Below, one piece after another: positions 9,161 through 17,971 of a stretch of DNA of 64,000 nucleotides. Position 1 is the first letter of the stretch. Each line of letters begins with the position of its first letter. The notes under the pieces were generated by a model that did not search any database, was not told where the DNA came from, and saw nothing but the letters and a program-made list of their open reading frames with translations. Source of the stretch: LMUY01 sp965199165. Lineage in GTDB: Bacteria; Pseudomonadota; Alphaproteobacteria; Acetobacterales; Acetobacteraceae. The DNA is taken from NCBI GenBank assembly GCA_965199165.1, contig OZ240681.1:4712001-4776000 (forward strand), read 5' to 3'. A program made the position numbers and the translations under genes.

Positions 9161-9207
9161 AAAAACATCCGAGTGTCGAGGCCTCGCGACAGCCGACATT
9201 CGGATGT
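9161..9207 (-). terminator. Strong hairpin with T-run on the minus strand, candidate terminator
   Basis: Two 14-base arms (9165-9178 and 9194-9207) pair fully except for one G/T wobble and enclose a 15-base loop. On the minus strand the hairpin is followed by five T (9165-9161), giving a Rho-independent terminator shape for transcripts from the solute-binding-protein gene 150 bases upstream. On the plus strand it lies 16 bases after the decarboxylase stop but lacks a T-run, so it could only weakly terminate or protect that mRNA's 3' end. Confidence 0.6.
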
Positions 9208-9300
9208 GACTTCTGAAACATGTAAGGTGCTGATTTAGGCTGTCATGCCGTTTTTCCGAAAGTCTTGCTTTACGGGAATGGTGAGGTTTTGGTGGAAAAC

Positions 9301-9343
9301 GACAGTCCGCTTTCAGGTGACCGCATGGCAGAACCGGACTGTC
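9301..9343. repeat. Perfect 9-bp inverted repeat between convergent genes
   Basis: GACAGTCCG at 9301-9309 and its exact reverse complement CGGACTGTC at 9335-9343 are separated by 25 bases, 14 bases beyond the stop of the minus-strand solute-binding-protein gene. It may form an mRNA 3' end hairpin. No T-run follows in either direction, so a terminator role is uncertain. The rest of 9150-9356 shows no convincing gene. Confidence 0.4.
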
Positions 9344-9356
9344 CGGTTGATGGAAC

Positions 9357-11018
9357 TCAGTCCCGGAGCTTCCAATATTCGATCCACAACGTCGCACCAT
9401 CGGTCGATCGCGGCGGCGTGAGACCTGTCAGCCACTTCGGCGACACGTAGACGTTGGCACCGTCATAAAGCGGGATCTTCGGCAAGTCGTCCATGATCGT
9501 CGCCTGTATATCGTCCAACATCGCCTTGCGCTTCGCCGGATCGATGACGGCATACGCTGCCGACAATTCCGCATCGAGACGTGGGTTGCTGTAGCCTACG
9601 TAGTTCTGGCCCGAAAAGGCGTTGCTCTCGCGCGGGATGCCGCCAGTCGCGAACTGGTTCCATGGAATGATTCCGGGACTGTGCGAGTCGGTTGCCAGCA
9701 CGATGCCGCTGAACCCACGTTTGTGCATCTGCGATCCCCAGAGGACACTGTACGGTTCAGTCCGCGCGATAGTTTCGATACCAACCTGCTTGAGCTGCGA
9801 CTGAATGGCCTGTTGTAGTAACTCCGACGTCTGAAAACCGGCCGAGATGATGAAATCAACCGAGAGGCGGGTCCCGTTTGGCTGCTGCATCACCCCATCC
9901 GGGCCGGCGGCATAGCCGGCATCGATCAACAGGGCGCGCGCACGCGCCGGGTCGTATGGCCAGGGTTTGAGGTCGGCATCGAACGTCGGGTCGATGCGTG
10001 GCCAGATCGATGTGGCGACCGGCAGTTTACCGTCGAACAAGCGGGTTACGATGTCCTCGCGGTTGATGGCGAGCATCATCGCCTGACGCACGCGCTTGTC
10101 CGCAAGCAACGGATTCTCGTTCTGCAGCAACAGCCACGTGATCGACAGGGATGGGGTGAAGGCGACGTCGAAGCGGTCGGGGTAATTCTTCTGCAGATCG
10201 ATGGACTGATCGAAGCTCAGGCCATTTGCGACATCCACATCGCCGGAGACCAGATCGGCTTGCCTCGCGGCACTAGTGCCGATCAACCGAAGCGTGACCT
10301 GTTGGAATGCCGGTTTCTCGCCATCCCAATAGGGATTGGGTGCAAGAGTGACACTCTCATTGGGGGTGAGCCCGGTGATCAGATAGGGGCCGTTCCACAA
10401 TCCCGGCGTCGTCGGGGCCAGGTTAAAGGCGGAATGGGCGGGGTAATCCCGCACGTCCTTCGCCGCGCGCAGAAGCGGTTCCTCGATGGCGGCGTTGATC
10501 GGCTGCGGGGCCAACGACTGATAGTCGAAGCGAGGTGCCTTGAACTTCATCGTAAAGCGGCGGTCATCCAGCGCGGTGACCCCGATGAGGTTGGTGCGTG
10601 GGTTGAAGACGCGCTCCAACTTGTAGCCGAACAGGATGTCCTTAGTGGTGAGTGGCGTGCCGTCGCCCCACCTCAGACCCGCCCGCAGGGTGAAGGTCAC
10701 GTCCATACCCTTCGTGCCATCCGCCTGGTCGAACAGCGTCACGCCGCCGTTCTCCACGCTGGGCAACTCAACACAGAGCTGACACATCACGCGGCCGTTG
10801 GCGTCGTAGCGCGTCACCGAGCGCCGGATAGAGGCGAGAACGTAGCTGCGATCGCCTGAGCTGCTGACCAGCGGATGTATCGAGACGGGAAAGGAGGCCA
10901 GGCCGATAGTCAGGTGATCGTGTGGTTGAGCCTGCGCGGGCGTGATCCAGGCTAGGGAAGCAGCGGCAACTGCCCAGACATGAATGGTTGCCCGCATCGC
11001 CTTGAACACCCCGCTCAT
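9357..11018 (-). CDS. ABC peptide/nickel-type solute-binding protein (SBP family 5)
   Basis: 553-aa periplasmic binding protein of the DppA/OppA family. A signal peptide is visible at the N-terminus (hydrophobic IHVWAVAAASLAWITPAQA, cut near residue 30). The family pattern follows: LRAGLRWGDGTPLTTKDI, then NGPYLI, NPYWDG, VRQAMMLAINRE and the C-terminal IPLYDGANVYVSPKW. Length is normal. AGGAAGAG lies just upstream of the ATG. No permease or ATPase genes accompany it, so it either serves a transporter encoded elsewhere or is an orphan. Base composition is visibly less GC-rich than the flanking genes, suggesting lateral acquisition. The ligand is unknown. Confidence 0.9.
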   Translation of the reverse strand: MSGVFKAMRATIHVWAVAAASLAWITPAQAQPHDHLTIGLASFPVSIHPLVSSSGDRSYVLASIRRSVTRYDANGRVMCQLCVELPSVENGGVTLFDQADGTKGMDVTFTLRAGLRWGDGTPLTTKDILFGYKLERVFNPRTNLIGVTALDDRRFTMKFKAPRFDYQSLAPQPINAAIEEPLLRAAKDVRDYPAHSAFNLAPTTPGLWNGPYLITGLTPNESVTLAPNPYWDGEKPAFQQVTLRLIGTSAARQADLVSGDVDVANGLSFDQSIDLQKNYPDRFDVAFTPSLSITWLLLQNENPLLADKRVRQAMMLAINREDIVTRLFDGKLPVATSIWPRIDPTFDADLKPWPYDPARARALLIDAGYAAGPDGVMQQPNGTRLSVDFIISAGFQTSELLQQAIQSQLKQVGIETIARTEPYSVLWGSQMHKRGFSGIVLATDSHSPGIIPWNQFATGGIPRESNAFSGQNYVGYSNPRLDAELSAAYAVIDPAKRKAMLDDIQATIMDDLPKIPLYDGANVYVSPKWLTGLTPPRSTDGATLWIEYWKLRD

Positions 11019-11273
11019 GCTCTCTTCCTAGTTCAGAAGGCCACGATGCAGGCTGGGTTGGCAACACCACGAGGCCCGACGCGTCTGGAGCAAGGTTTGA
11101 CCAAGGAAGGTGGTCCGCTTCCGAGATCGCGTTTAATGCCCGGCAGCGTCTCCGATGGGTCGATAAAGACCACACGGCGCTCCGAAAATCTTGATTTTGA
11201 CAGGTGCATAACTCTCCAGCTTCGTCTTTAGTGCGATTTCGATACAAGCTTGCTCGCACTTAGGAGAAAAACG

Positions 11274-11687
11274 GTGAGGCTTGCAGTAGCATGGGCCGCA
11301 GTATGCGTCGTCAGCTTCGGAGCTGTTTCAGCGGCTAAAGCTGATGATGGCTACATTCATGAGTATAGACCTGCACCCTGCAAAGGGGATTTTAGCGGTC
11401 CAGTCACTGACATTAAGAGTATTGGGCTAAATTGGACAGGTAAGTTCCATGATCAGGCAAATAAACACGTAAGAGACTTAGAAATTGAACTTGATGATAA
11501 GCAGAATGTAATGAGAGTAACGGAGAGTGGGGGAGGTGGGAACGCTTCGACGCAAGTCTGGCAAGGACCTTACAGAGCACAGAGCGGGTTATACAAAATG
11601 AGTGGCACCTTAATATCGGATGGGGGTAAACCTCCGCAGGGTTGTAACCATAGTTTTAAAATAGATACGAATCTTCCTCTGTCCTAA
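11274..11687 (+). CDS. Small secreted protein of unknown function, AT-rich
   Basis: 137 aa. The GTG at 11274 is chosen because AGGAG (11262-11266) sits seven bases upstream; a TTG at 11250 in frame is less likely. The N-terminus (MRLAVAWAAVCVVSFGAVSAAKA) is a classic signal peptide. The mature part of about 115 residues is polar and Gly-rich, with two Cys (near CKGDF and GCNHSF) that could form a disulfide, and alternating hydrophobic residues that suggest beta strands. I do not recognise the family. Codon usage is strikingly AT-rich compared with its neighbours, so this looks like a recent acquisition. It is transcribed divergently from the solute-binding-protein gene. Confidence 0.7.
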   Translation: MRLAVAWAAVCVVSFGAVSAAKADDGYIHEYRPAPCKGDFSGPVTDIKSIGLNWTGKFHDQANKHVRDLEIELDDKQNVMRVTESGGGGNASTQVWQGPYRAQSGLYKMSGTLISDGGKPPQGCNHSFKIDTNLPLS

Positions 11688-11811
11688 TACTTGTAGCCGG
11701 GACGGAACAGTGTCCCGGCCAAATTCACGGCATTTATACGACGTCTTCGTGGCAATAAGGATGTTGCGACACTAAGCGGATGCTTCAGGTGGCGGTGGTC
11801 CAGTGGCACCA

Positions 11812-13437
11812 CTACGCCGCCTTCTTCCGCTTCTGCTTCCCCGTGCGCATCTGCCCCGGCGCGGCGCCGCCCTTGGCGCGGTCCAGCACGAAGCGGGCGT
11901 AGTCGTCCATGTCGCCGTCGAAAGGGACGATGGTGCCGTCCGCCGCCAGCCACAGCCGATCCGCCACCAGCTCCATCAGCGAGCGGTCATGCGTGATCAG
12001 GATGACGGCGCCGGCGTAGTCGTTCAGCGCGTCCAACAGCGCGCGGCGGCTGTCGATGTCCAAGTGGTTGGTCGGCTCATCCAGGATCAGCAGATGCGGC
12101 GCCGCCATCGCCACCATGTTCAGCAGCAGCCGCGCCCGCTCGCCGCCCGACAGGTTCTCGACCGTCGTGGACTGCTTGTCGAAGCCGATGCCGAACTGCG
12201 CCAGGCGGGAACGGTAGGACGTCTCGCTGTCCTCCGGCCGGGCGCGGCGCATGATGTCCAGCGGTGTGTCCGCCGGGTCCATCGCCTCGATCTGGTGCTG
12301 GTGGAACCAGCCGACCTGGATGCGGCGCTCGCGCTGCATGTGCCCGGCCTGCAAGGCCAGCGCGCCGGCCGCCATCTTGGCGAAGGTGGACTTGCCGGCG
12401 CCGTTCACGCCCAGCAGGCCGATCCGGTCATCCACGTCCAGCCGCAGGTTCAGCGCGCGCAGCACCGGCTCGGCGTCGCCGTAGCCGATATCGGCCGCCT
12501 CCAGCCGCATCAGCGGCGGCGCCAGCGGGCGTGCCGGCGAAGGCAGGATGAAGGGCGACACACGCTCCTCCACGATGGCGGAGATCGGCTCGAGCTTGGC
12601 CAGCCGCTTCATGCGGGATTGCGCCTGCGCCGCCTTGCTGGCCTTGGCGCGGAAGCGATCGACGAAGCTTTGCAGGTGCGCCCGTTCCGCCTCCTGCTTG
12701 GCGCGCGAGGCGGATTGCAGCCGCGCCTTTTCCGCCCGGCGCTTCTCGAAATCATCGTAGCCGCCGGTATACAGCTCCAGCTTGCCGTCCTTGATGTGCA
12801 GGATGTGGTCGACCGAGTTGTTCAGCAGCTCGCGGTCGTGGCTGATGATCAGCGCGGATTTCGGGTAGCGCCGCAGCCGCGCCTCCAGCCACATCGCCCC
12901 TTCCAGGTCGAGATAGTTGGTCGGCTCGTCCAGCAGCAGCAGGTCGGGGGCGGCGAACAGCGCCGCGGCCAGCGCCACGCGCATGCGCCACCCGCCGGAG
13001 AAATGCGCCATCGGGCGGGCCAGGTCCGCGGTGGAGAAGCCGAGGCCGGCCAGGATCTCGCCGGCGCGGGCGGGCGCGCGATCGGCGTCGATCTCCTCCA
13101 GCCGGGCGTAGATGTCGGCGATGCGCTCCGGCTCGGCCGTCTCCAGCTCGGCATACAGGGCATCCCGGTCCGTGTCGGCGGCCAGGATGGTGTCGAGCAG
13201 GCTGACGGGCGTGGCGGCATGTTCCTGCGCCACCGCCGCCACCCGCGCGCCGCGCGGGATGAGGACGTCGCCCCCATCGGGGCCGAGCTCGCCCAGGATG
13301 AGCTTGAACAGCGTCGACTTGCCCACGCCATTGCGGCCGACCAGGCCGACCTTGGCATTGAGCGGCAAGAGGACGCTGGCATGGTCGAAGAAGCGCCGCC
13401 CCCAGGCGTTGAAAACGAGGTCGTCGATCTGCAGCAT
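11812..13437 (-). CDS. ABC-F family ATPase (Uup/YheS type)
   Basis: 541 aa with two ABC nucleotide-binding domains and no membrane segments, the ABC-F layout of ribosome-associated translation factors. Domain 1 has Walker A GRNGVGKST near residue 35, signature FSGGWRMR and Walker B LLLLDEPTNYLD. Domain 2 has Walker A GVNGAGKST near residue 340, signature LSGGERAR and Walker B LLILDEPTNHLD. Between them lies the charged linker that reaches the ribosomal P-site tRNA (FEKRRAEKARLQSASRAKQE). It ends in a short basic tail (KQKRKKAA). It is shorter than YheS because the long C-terminal extension is absent. The exact subfamily is not certain. Confidence 0.93.
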   Translation of the reverse strand: MLQIDDLVFNAWGRRFFDHASVLLPLNAKVGLVGRNGVGKSTLFKLILGELGPDGGDVLIPRGARVAAVAQEHAATPVSLLDTILAADTDRDALYAELETAEPERIADIYARLEEIDADRAPARAGEILAGLGFSTADLARPMAHFSGGWRMRVALAAALFAAPDLLLLDEPTNYLDLEGAMWLEARLRRYPKSALIISHDRELLNNSVDHILHIKDGKLELYTGGYDDFEKRRAEKARLQSASRAKQEAERAHLQSFVDRFRAKASKAAQAQSRMKRLAKLEPISAIVEERVSPFILPSPARPLAPPLMRLEAADIGYGDAEPVLRALNLRLDVDDRIGLLGVNGAGKSTFAKMAAGALALQAGHMQRERRIQVGWFHQHQIEAMDPADTPLDIMRRARPEDSETSYRSRLAQFGIGFDKQSTTVENLSGGERARLLLNMVAMAAPHLLILDEPTNHLDIDSRRALLDALNDYAGAVILITHDRSLMELVADRLWLAADGTIVPFDGDMDDYARFVLDRAKGGAAPGQMRTGKQKRKKAA

Positions 13438-13544
13438 GACGGGCGCGGTGTCCGGAAGCGATGTACTCCTCTACCGCAAAAATGCTGCGGCTGCGAGGTG
13501 GTGGCAGCAGCCTTCGCCGGTCCGGAGCGGAAGAGGCGGCGCGG

Positions 13545-14051
13545 CTACTCGGAGCTGGCGACGACCTTCCGAGCGGGCGCCTTCCTGGTCTTGGCCGGCG
13601 CCGGGTCCGGCCGCACCGTCGCCGCACCTGCGTCCCGCCGGGCAAACCGGATCGCCTGGAACAGCAGCCATCCGGCCGGCCCGAAGAAGAACACCAGCGG
13701 CAGCACGGGGATCAGCAGGATGCGCGGCATGCGGTCGTCGAGGAAGCGCTCCACCACCATCACGCCGATGAGCAAGTCGAAGGCCAGGTAGTGCAGCCAT
13801 CCCGCCAGCACGGCAACCGGCTGGCGGAACATCGCGCTTACGCCGGCCAGCGAGGTGAAGTCGACCTGTGGGCCGCCCCAGTGCGCGATCAGCAGCACGA
13901 CGTAGGCGGCCGCGAGCAGCAGCGGGACCAGCGTGCCGCAGAACCGCGTCAGCGCCCGGCGCCAGCCGAACACGGCTGCCAGCACGAGGACGATCCAACC
14001 CACCACTGCGCCGAAATTGGCGATGCGGAACACCGCCTCCAGCGAGCCCAC
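13545..14051 (-). CDS. ABA4-like (DUF4281) integral membrane protein
   Basis: 168 aa with four predicted membrane segments. The pattern matches the ABA4-like family: an N-terminal LEAVFRIANFGAVVGW segment, then FTSLAGVSAMF, the AGWLHYLAFDLLIG core, and LVFFFGPAGWLLFQ. In plants ABA4 is needed for neoxanthin formation; bacterial members are uncharacterised. The C-terminal 35 residues are basic and Pro/Ala-rich and probably cytoplasmic. The start is GTG at 14051, one base after the trpS stop, rather than an upstream ATG lying inside trpS. It is probably co-transcribed with trpS. Confidence 0.75.
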   Translation of the reverse strand: MGSLEAVFRIANFGAVVGWIVLVLAAVFGWRRALTRFCGTLVPLLLAAAYVVLLIAHWGGPQVDFTSLAGVSAMFRQPVAVLAGWLHYLAFDLLIGVMVVERFLDDRMPRILLIPVLPLVFFFGPAGWLLFQAIRFARRDAGAATVRPDPAPAKTRKAPARKVVASSE

Positions 14052-14052
14052 G

Positions 14053-15054
14053 TCAGGGCCGGGGCTTGAGGAAGCCGACCAGCCGCTCCGCCTCCGCCAC
14101 GATCGGGTCGGCCAGCGCCGCGGCACGCTCCGCGCCCTCGGCGAGGCGGCGGTCGACCGTGGCAGGGTCCGCCAGCCATCGCCTGGTCTCCGCCGCCAGC
14201 GGCGCCAGCTTGGCGACCAGCAGCTCGGCCAACGCCTCCTTGAACGGGCCGAACCCCTTGCCGCCGTGTTCGCGCAGCACGCCGGCGGCGTCGCCGTCGG
14301 TCAGGGCGGCGTAGATGCCGACCAGGTTGCGCGCTTCCGGCCGCGCCTCCAGTCCGCGCGGGTCCGTCGGCAGTGGCTCCGGGTCGGTCTTGGCACGGCG
14401 GATCTTCTGCGCGATGGCGTCGGCGTCGTCCGTCAGGTTGATGCGGCTCTGGTCCGACGGGTCGGACTTGCTCATCTTCTTCGAACCGTCGCGCAGCGAC
14501 ATCACCCGGGCGGCCGGGCCCAGGATCAACGGCTCGATCTGCGGGAAGAACTCGACCGCGTAGTCGTGATTGAACTTCTGGGCGATGTCGTTGGCCAGCT
14601 CCAAGTGCTGCCGCTGGTCGTCGCCCACCGGGACGCGGGTGGCGTGATAGGCCAGGATGTCGGCCGCCATCAGGGTGGGATAGGCGAACAGGCCGACCGA
14701 GACGTTCTCCCGATCCTTGCCCGCCTTGTCCTTGAACTGCGTCATCCGGTTGAGCCAGCCCATGCGCGCCACGCAGTTGAACACCCACGCGAGCCGTGCA
14801 TGCGCCGGCACGGCGGATTGGTTGAACAGGATGGACGCCTCGGTGACGCCGATCGCCAGCAGGGTGGCCGCCATCTCCCGCGTGGCGGCGGCCAGCGTCG
14901 CCGGGTCCTGCCAGGCGGTGATGGCATGCAGATCCACCACGCAGTACAGGCACTCATGCCCGTCCTGCAGCGCCACCCAGTTGCGGAGCGCGCCGAGGTA
15001 GTTGCCTAGGGTCGGCACGCCCGAGGGTTGGATGCCGGAGAAGATGCGTTGCAT
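14053..15054 (-). CDS. trpS: Tryptophanyl-tRNA synthetase
   Basis: 333-aa class Ic aminoacyl-tRNA synthetase that charges tRNA-Trp in the cytoplasm. The N-terminal FSGIQPSGVPTLGNYLGA contains the HIGH-equivalent site, and KKMSKSDPS near the middle is the KMSKS loop. The VPVGDDQRQHLEL segment is a TrpRS hallmark. Length is normal and the ATG at 15054 gives the standard N-terminus. The downstream ABA4-like gene starts one base after its stop. Confidence 0.97.
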   Translation of the reverse strand: MQRIFSGIQPSGVPTLGNYLGALRNWVALQDGHECLYCVVDLHAITAWQDPATLAAATREMAATLLAIGVTEASILFNQSAVPAHARLAWVFNCVARMGWLNRMTQFKDKAGKDRENVSVGLFAYPTLMAADILAYHATRVPVGDDQRQHLELANDIAQKFNHDYAVEFFPQIEPLILGPAARVMSLRDGSKKMSKSDPSDQSRINLTDDADAIAQKIRRAKTDPEPLPTDPRGLEARPEARNLVGIYAALTDGDAAGVLREHGGKGFGPFKEALAELLVAKLAPLAAETRRWLADPATVDRRLAEGAERAAALADPIVAEAERLVGFLKPRP

Positions 15055-15144
15055 GCCGGTGTTCTCCCCGCGGCTGCCCGACCGGTCAAGATCGCCGCCG
15101 CGGGCGCCCGTCCAGGAGGCTGTGGGCTGCTCCGGGTGGGCTGC

Positions 15145-16929
15145 TCACTCCGCGGCGCGGATTTGCGGCGCGCCCGCCAGTTGGGTGGCGACCAGCTGGG
15201 CGAACCGGCCTCCGCGGGCGACCAGCGAGTCGAAGCGGCCCCGCTCGACCACCTCGCCGCCGTCGAAGACCAGGATTTCATCGGCATCGCGCACGGTGGA
15301 CAGGCGGTGTGCGATGATGAACGTCGTCCGCCCTTCCATCAGCGTCGCCATGGCGCTGGACACCCGCGCCTCCGTCGCCGCATCCAGGGCGCTGGTCGCT
15401 TCGTCCAGGATCAGGATAGGGGGGTTCTTCAGCAGGGCGCGGGCGATCGCCAGGCGCTGGCGCTGGCCGCCGGACAGGGTGGCGCCGCGCTCGCCGACCA
15501 TCGTCTCGTAACCCTGCGGCTGCCGGACGATGAAGTCGTGCGCGTCGGCCATGCGGCAGGCCTGCTCGACCTCGGCGTCCGTCGCCTCGGGCCGGCCGAT
15601 GCGGAGGTTCTCGCGGATGGAGCGGTTGAACAGCAGGCTCTCCTGGAACACCACGCCGATGGTCCGCCGCAGGGTGTTCAGCGTGACGTGGCGGATGTCC
15701 TGCCCGTCGATCGCCACCCGCCCGGCCGTCGGGTCCCACAAGCGCTGCAGCAGGTTCATCGCAGTGCTCTTGCCCGCGCCCGTGGTGCCCACCAGAGCCA
15801 CCACCGTGCCGGGCTGCGCCACGAACGAGACGTCGCGCAGGATCGCCGGGCCGCCGGGATAGCCGAACGACACCGCCTCGAACGCGACCTCGCCCTTGGG
15901 CGACTCCAGTTCCACCGCATCCGGCTGCTCGGCCACCGAGGTTTTGGCGTCCAGCACGTGGAAGAACTCCTCCAGCCCCGGCATCTGCAGGAACAGGCGG
16001 GCGGCGAACTGCATGGCGGATTCGAGCCGGCTGATCAGCAGGTTGGCAAACCCCATGAAGGTGACGATCTCGCCGACCGAGGCCTTCCCGGCCACATGCA
16101 GGACCGTCCCGACCAGCACGATGACGATGACGGCGATGGTGGAGGCGCCGCGGGTCAGCACATTGACCACCGCCCACCAGTTCAACACGGGGAACTGGTG
16201 GGCGATCACCTCGTCGGCGATCCGGCCGAACCGGCGCGTTTCGGCCGCCAGGCGGGTGAAGGACTGGACGACCATGACGTTGGCCAGCGCATCCTGCGCC
16301 GTGCCCGCCAGGCTGGACTGCACGGATTCCGCCCGGCGCTGGCCTTCCTCGGTCCGGTTGATCACCACCACGGTGACGACGCAGAACAGCACCACCAGCA
16401 CGATCAGCACCGAGGCGAGCTGCCAGTTCAGCAGCAGCGTCAGCGGCAGCAGCACCACCAAGGCCACGTAGGTCGCCAGCTGCTCGCGGAAGAAGGTGAG
16501 CCAGACGGAGAACATCGAGTCCGCGCCGCCGAGCATCACCTTCATCAGCCGGCCGGAATGTGCTTCGCCGTGGAAGGACAGGGGCAAGGACAGGACATGG
16601 CCGAAGAACCGGCTCATGACCTTCAGGCGGTTGCGGTGCGCCATGCGCTCGGCATGCACGACGGTCAGGATGTTGCCGCCGATCGCGACCGCGGCGACCA
16701 CGACCCACACGCCGATCAGCACCGCGGCCCGCTGCCACAGCACGTCGTGCGCCGTGGTGTCGGACGCCGCCAACAGGCCGATGACGCGCCCGAACAGCAC
16801 CGGGTCGAGGAATTGCAGCCCGGCCAGCACGATGTTGGCCAGGCCGAGATGGACGGCCAGGCGCTTGTCGGCACCCAGCATCGAGAGCACACGGCGATAG
16901 GCGGTGAGGATGCGCATGCGATCGTCCAT
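15145..16929 (-). CDS. ndvA: NdvA/ChvA-like glucan ABC exporter (permease-ATPase fusion)
   Basis: 594-aa half-transporter. An N-terminal membrane domain with about six helices (residues 20-310) is followed by an ABC domain with Walker A VGTTGAGKST, signature LSGGQRQR and Walker B ILILDEATSALD. The sequence follows the NdvA/ChvA pattern throughout: an N-terminus like AYRRVLSMLGADKR, the VLNWWAVVN segment, TVLHVAGKASVGEIVTFMGFANLLI, and the C-terminal FIIAHRLSTVRDADEI. NdvA exports cyclic beta-1,2-glucan to the periplasm in rhizobia. No NdvB-type glucan synthase is in this window, so the exported substrate is inferred from family only. It is a single gene, 90 bases upstream of trpS. Confidence 0.85.
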   Translation of the reverse strand: MDDRMRILTAYRRVLSMLGADKRLAVHLGLANIVLAGLQFLDPVLFGRVIGLLAASDTTAHDVLWQRAAVLIGVWVVVAAVAIGGNILTVVHAERMAHRNRLKVMSRFFGHVLSLPLSFHGEAHSGRLMKVMLGGADSMFSVWLTFFREQLATYVALVVLLPLTLLLNWQLASVLIVLVVLFCVVTVVVINRTEEGQRRAESVQSSLAGTAQDALANVMVVQSFTRLAAETRRFGRIADEVIAHQFPVLNWWAVVNVLTRGASTIAVIVIVLVGTVLHVAGKASVGEIVTFMGFANLLISRLESAMQFAARLFLQMPGLEEFFHVLDAKTSVAEQPDAVELESPKGEVAFEAVSFGYPGGPAILRDVSFVAQPGTVVALVGTTGAGKSTAMNLLQRLWDPTAGRVAIDGQDIRHVTLNTLRRTIGVVFQESLLFNRSIRENLRIGRPEATDAEVEQACRMADAHDFIVRQPQGYETMVGERGATLSGGQRQRLAIARALLKNPPILILDEATSALDAATEARVSSAMATLMEGRTTFIIAHRLSTVRDADEILVFDGGEVVERGRFDSLVARGGRFAQLVATQLAGAPQIRAAE

Positions 16930-17006
16930 GGCAGAGGGCGGCTGACTGCATGATGCCGGACGATCTTGGCGGGATCAGGGCAGCGCGAACGAAATGTGGC
17001 GGCGGC

Positions 17007-17867
17007 TCAGATAGGCTCCGGACGGAATAGCCGGGTCGGCTGCACGAACTCCTCCTGTGCCTCCACCGTCAGCAACTCGCGCGACCCAGCCGCCAAGGTG
17101 CGCGTGAGCAGGCCGAACACCGCGCTGCTGGCCGCTGCCAACGCATCGGGCGTGCTGCCGGTGCGCAGGCGGTGCAGCAGGAAGAGGGCGGCGATGGTGT
17201 CGCCAGTCCCGTTCGCCGCCAGCGCCAGGCGCGGCGTACGCAGCCGCCAGGCTCCTTCTCCATCCACCGCCAGCAGGTCGATCGCGTCGGCAGGCGTGTC
17301 CGCCACCGACAGGCTGGTGATCAGGAGGCAGCTACCCGGCCGCATGATGGCGCGCAGCCGTGCGGCGGCACCCCTTGCCTCGTCCAGGGACGTCACCGAG
17401 TGGCCAGCCAGCTGTTCGAGCTCGAACAGGTTCGGGGTGGCCATGTCTGCTTCGGCCAGCAGGCATTCTCGGAGAAAGGCCGGGATGCCGGGGTGGACGT
17501 AGACGCCCGGCCCGACATCCCCGATCACCGGGTCGCAGCAATAGAGTGCCGCGGGATTGCCCTGCCGGACCAGGCGGACCGCGTCGAGCACGGCCTCGCC
17601 CACCGCCGGCTCGCCGAGGTAGCCACTGAGCACCGCCCGGCACTGCCCCAGCACCCCACGCGCCGCGATGCCCGCCACCACGTCGCGTATGTGTTGCCCG
17701 GTGAAGGTCTGGCCGGTGCGGCCGCCGTAACCGGGATGGTTGGAGAACTGCACGGTGTCGACCGGCCAGACCTCCATGCCGAGGCGCTGCAGCGGGAACA
17801 CCGCGGCGCTGTTGCCGACATGGCCGTATGCGACGGCGGATTGGATGGAGAGGATGGCGCCTTGCAC
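17007..17867 (-). CDS. pdxY: Pyridoxal kinase (PdxY type)
   Basis: 286 aa, ribokinase-like fold. It phosphorylates pyridoxal to PLP in the B6 salvage pathway. Family hallmarks are the N-terminal ILSIQSAVAYGHVGNSAA, VDTVQFSNHPGYGG, CDPVIGDVGPGVYVHPGI, TPNLFELEQLAG, and the anion-hole/catalytic motif ANGTGDTIAALF near residue 220 (GTGD with catalytic Asp). Length is normal. The gene is divergent from the Spy-like gene, with a 104-base promoter region between them. Several PLP enzymes lie in this window but none is co-transcribed with it. Confidence 0.93.
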   Translation of the reverse strand: MQGAILSIQSAVAYGHVGNSAAVFPLQRLGMEVWPVDTVQFSNHPGYGGRTGQTFTGQHIRDVVAGIAARGVLGQCRAVLSGYLGEPAVGEAVLDAVRLVRQGNPAALYCCDPVIGDVGPGVYVHPGIPAFLRECLLAEADMATPNLFELEQLAGHSVTSLDEARGAAARLRAIMRPGSCLLITSLSVADTPADAIDLLAVDGEGAWRLRTPRLALAANGTGDTIAALFLLHRLRTGSTPDALAAASSAVFGLLTRTLAAGSRELLTVEAQEEFVQPTRLFRPEPI

Positions 17868-17971
17868 GGGCCCAGGCTAGGCATCTGGCAAGCGGCGCCG
17901 CAAGAGCGGGCGGCAAACCCAGCCAGGCCCGTGGCGTTGCGCTCTCCCATCCACAGCCAGGACTACCGAAC

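Noticed and set aside
6648..9221. Very long open frame antisense to the PLP decarboxylase (over 800 codons)
   Set aside because: Arg/His/Gln/Gly-rich composition with no domain. It is a by-product of GC-rich third positions in the real gene, which has all catalytic motifs on the other strand.
15028..16953. Long plus-strand open frame opposite the NdvA-like gene
   Set aside because: His/Gln/Asp-rich antisense artefact. The minus strand has Walker A, signature and Walker B motifs plus membrane helices.
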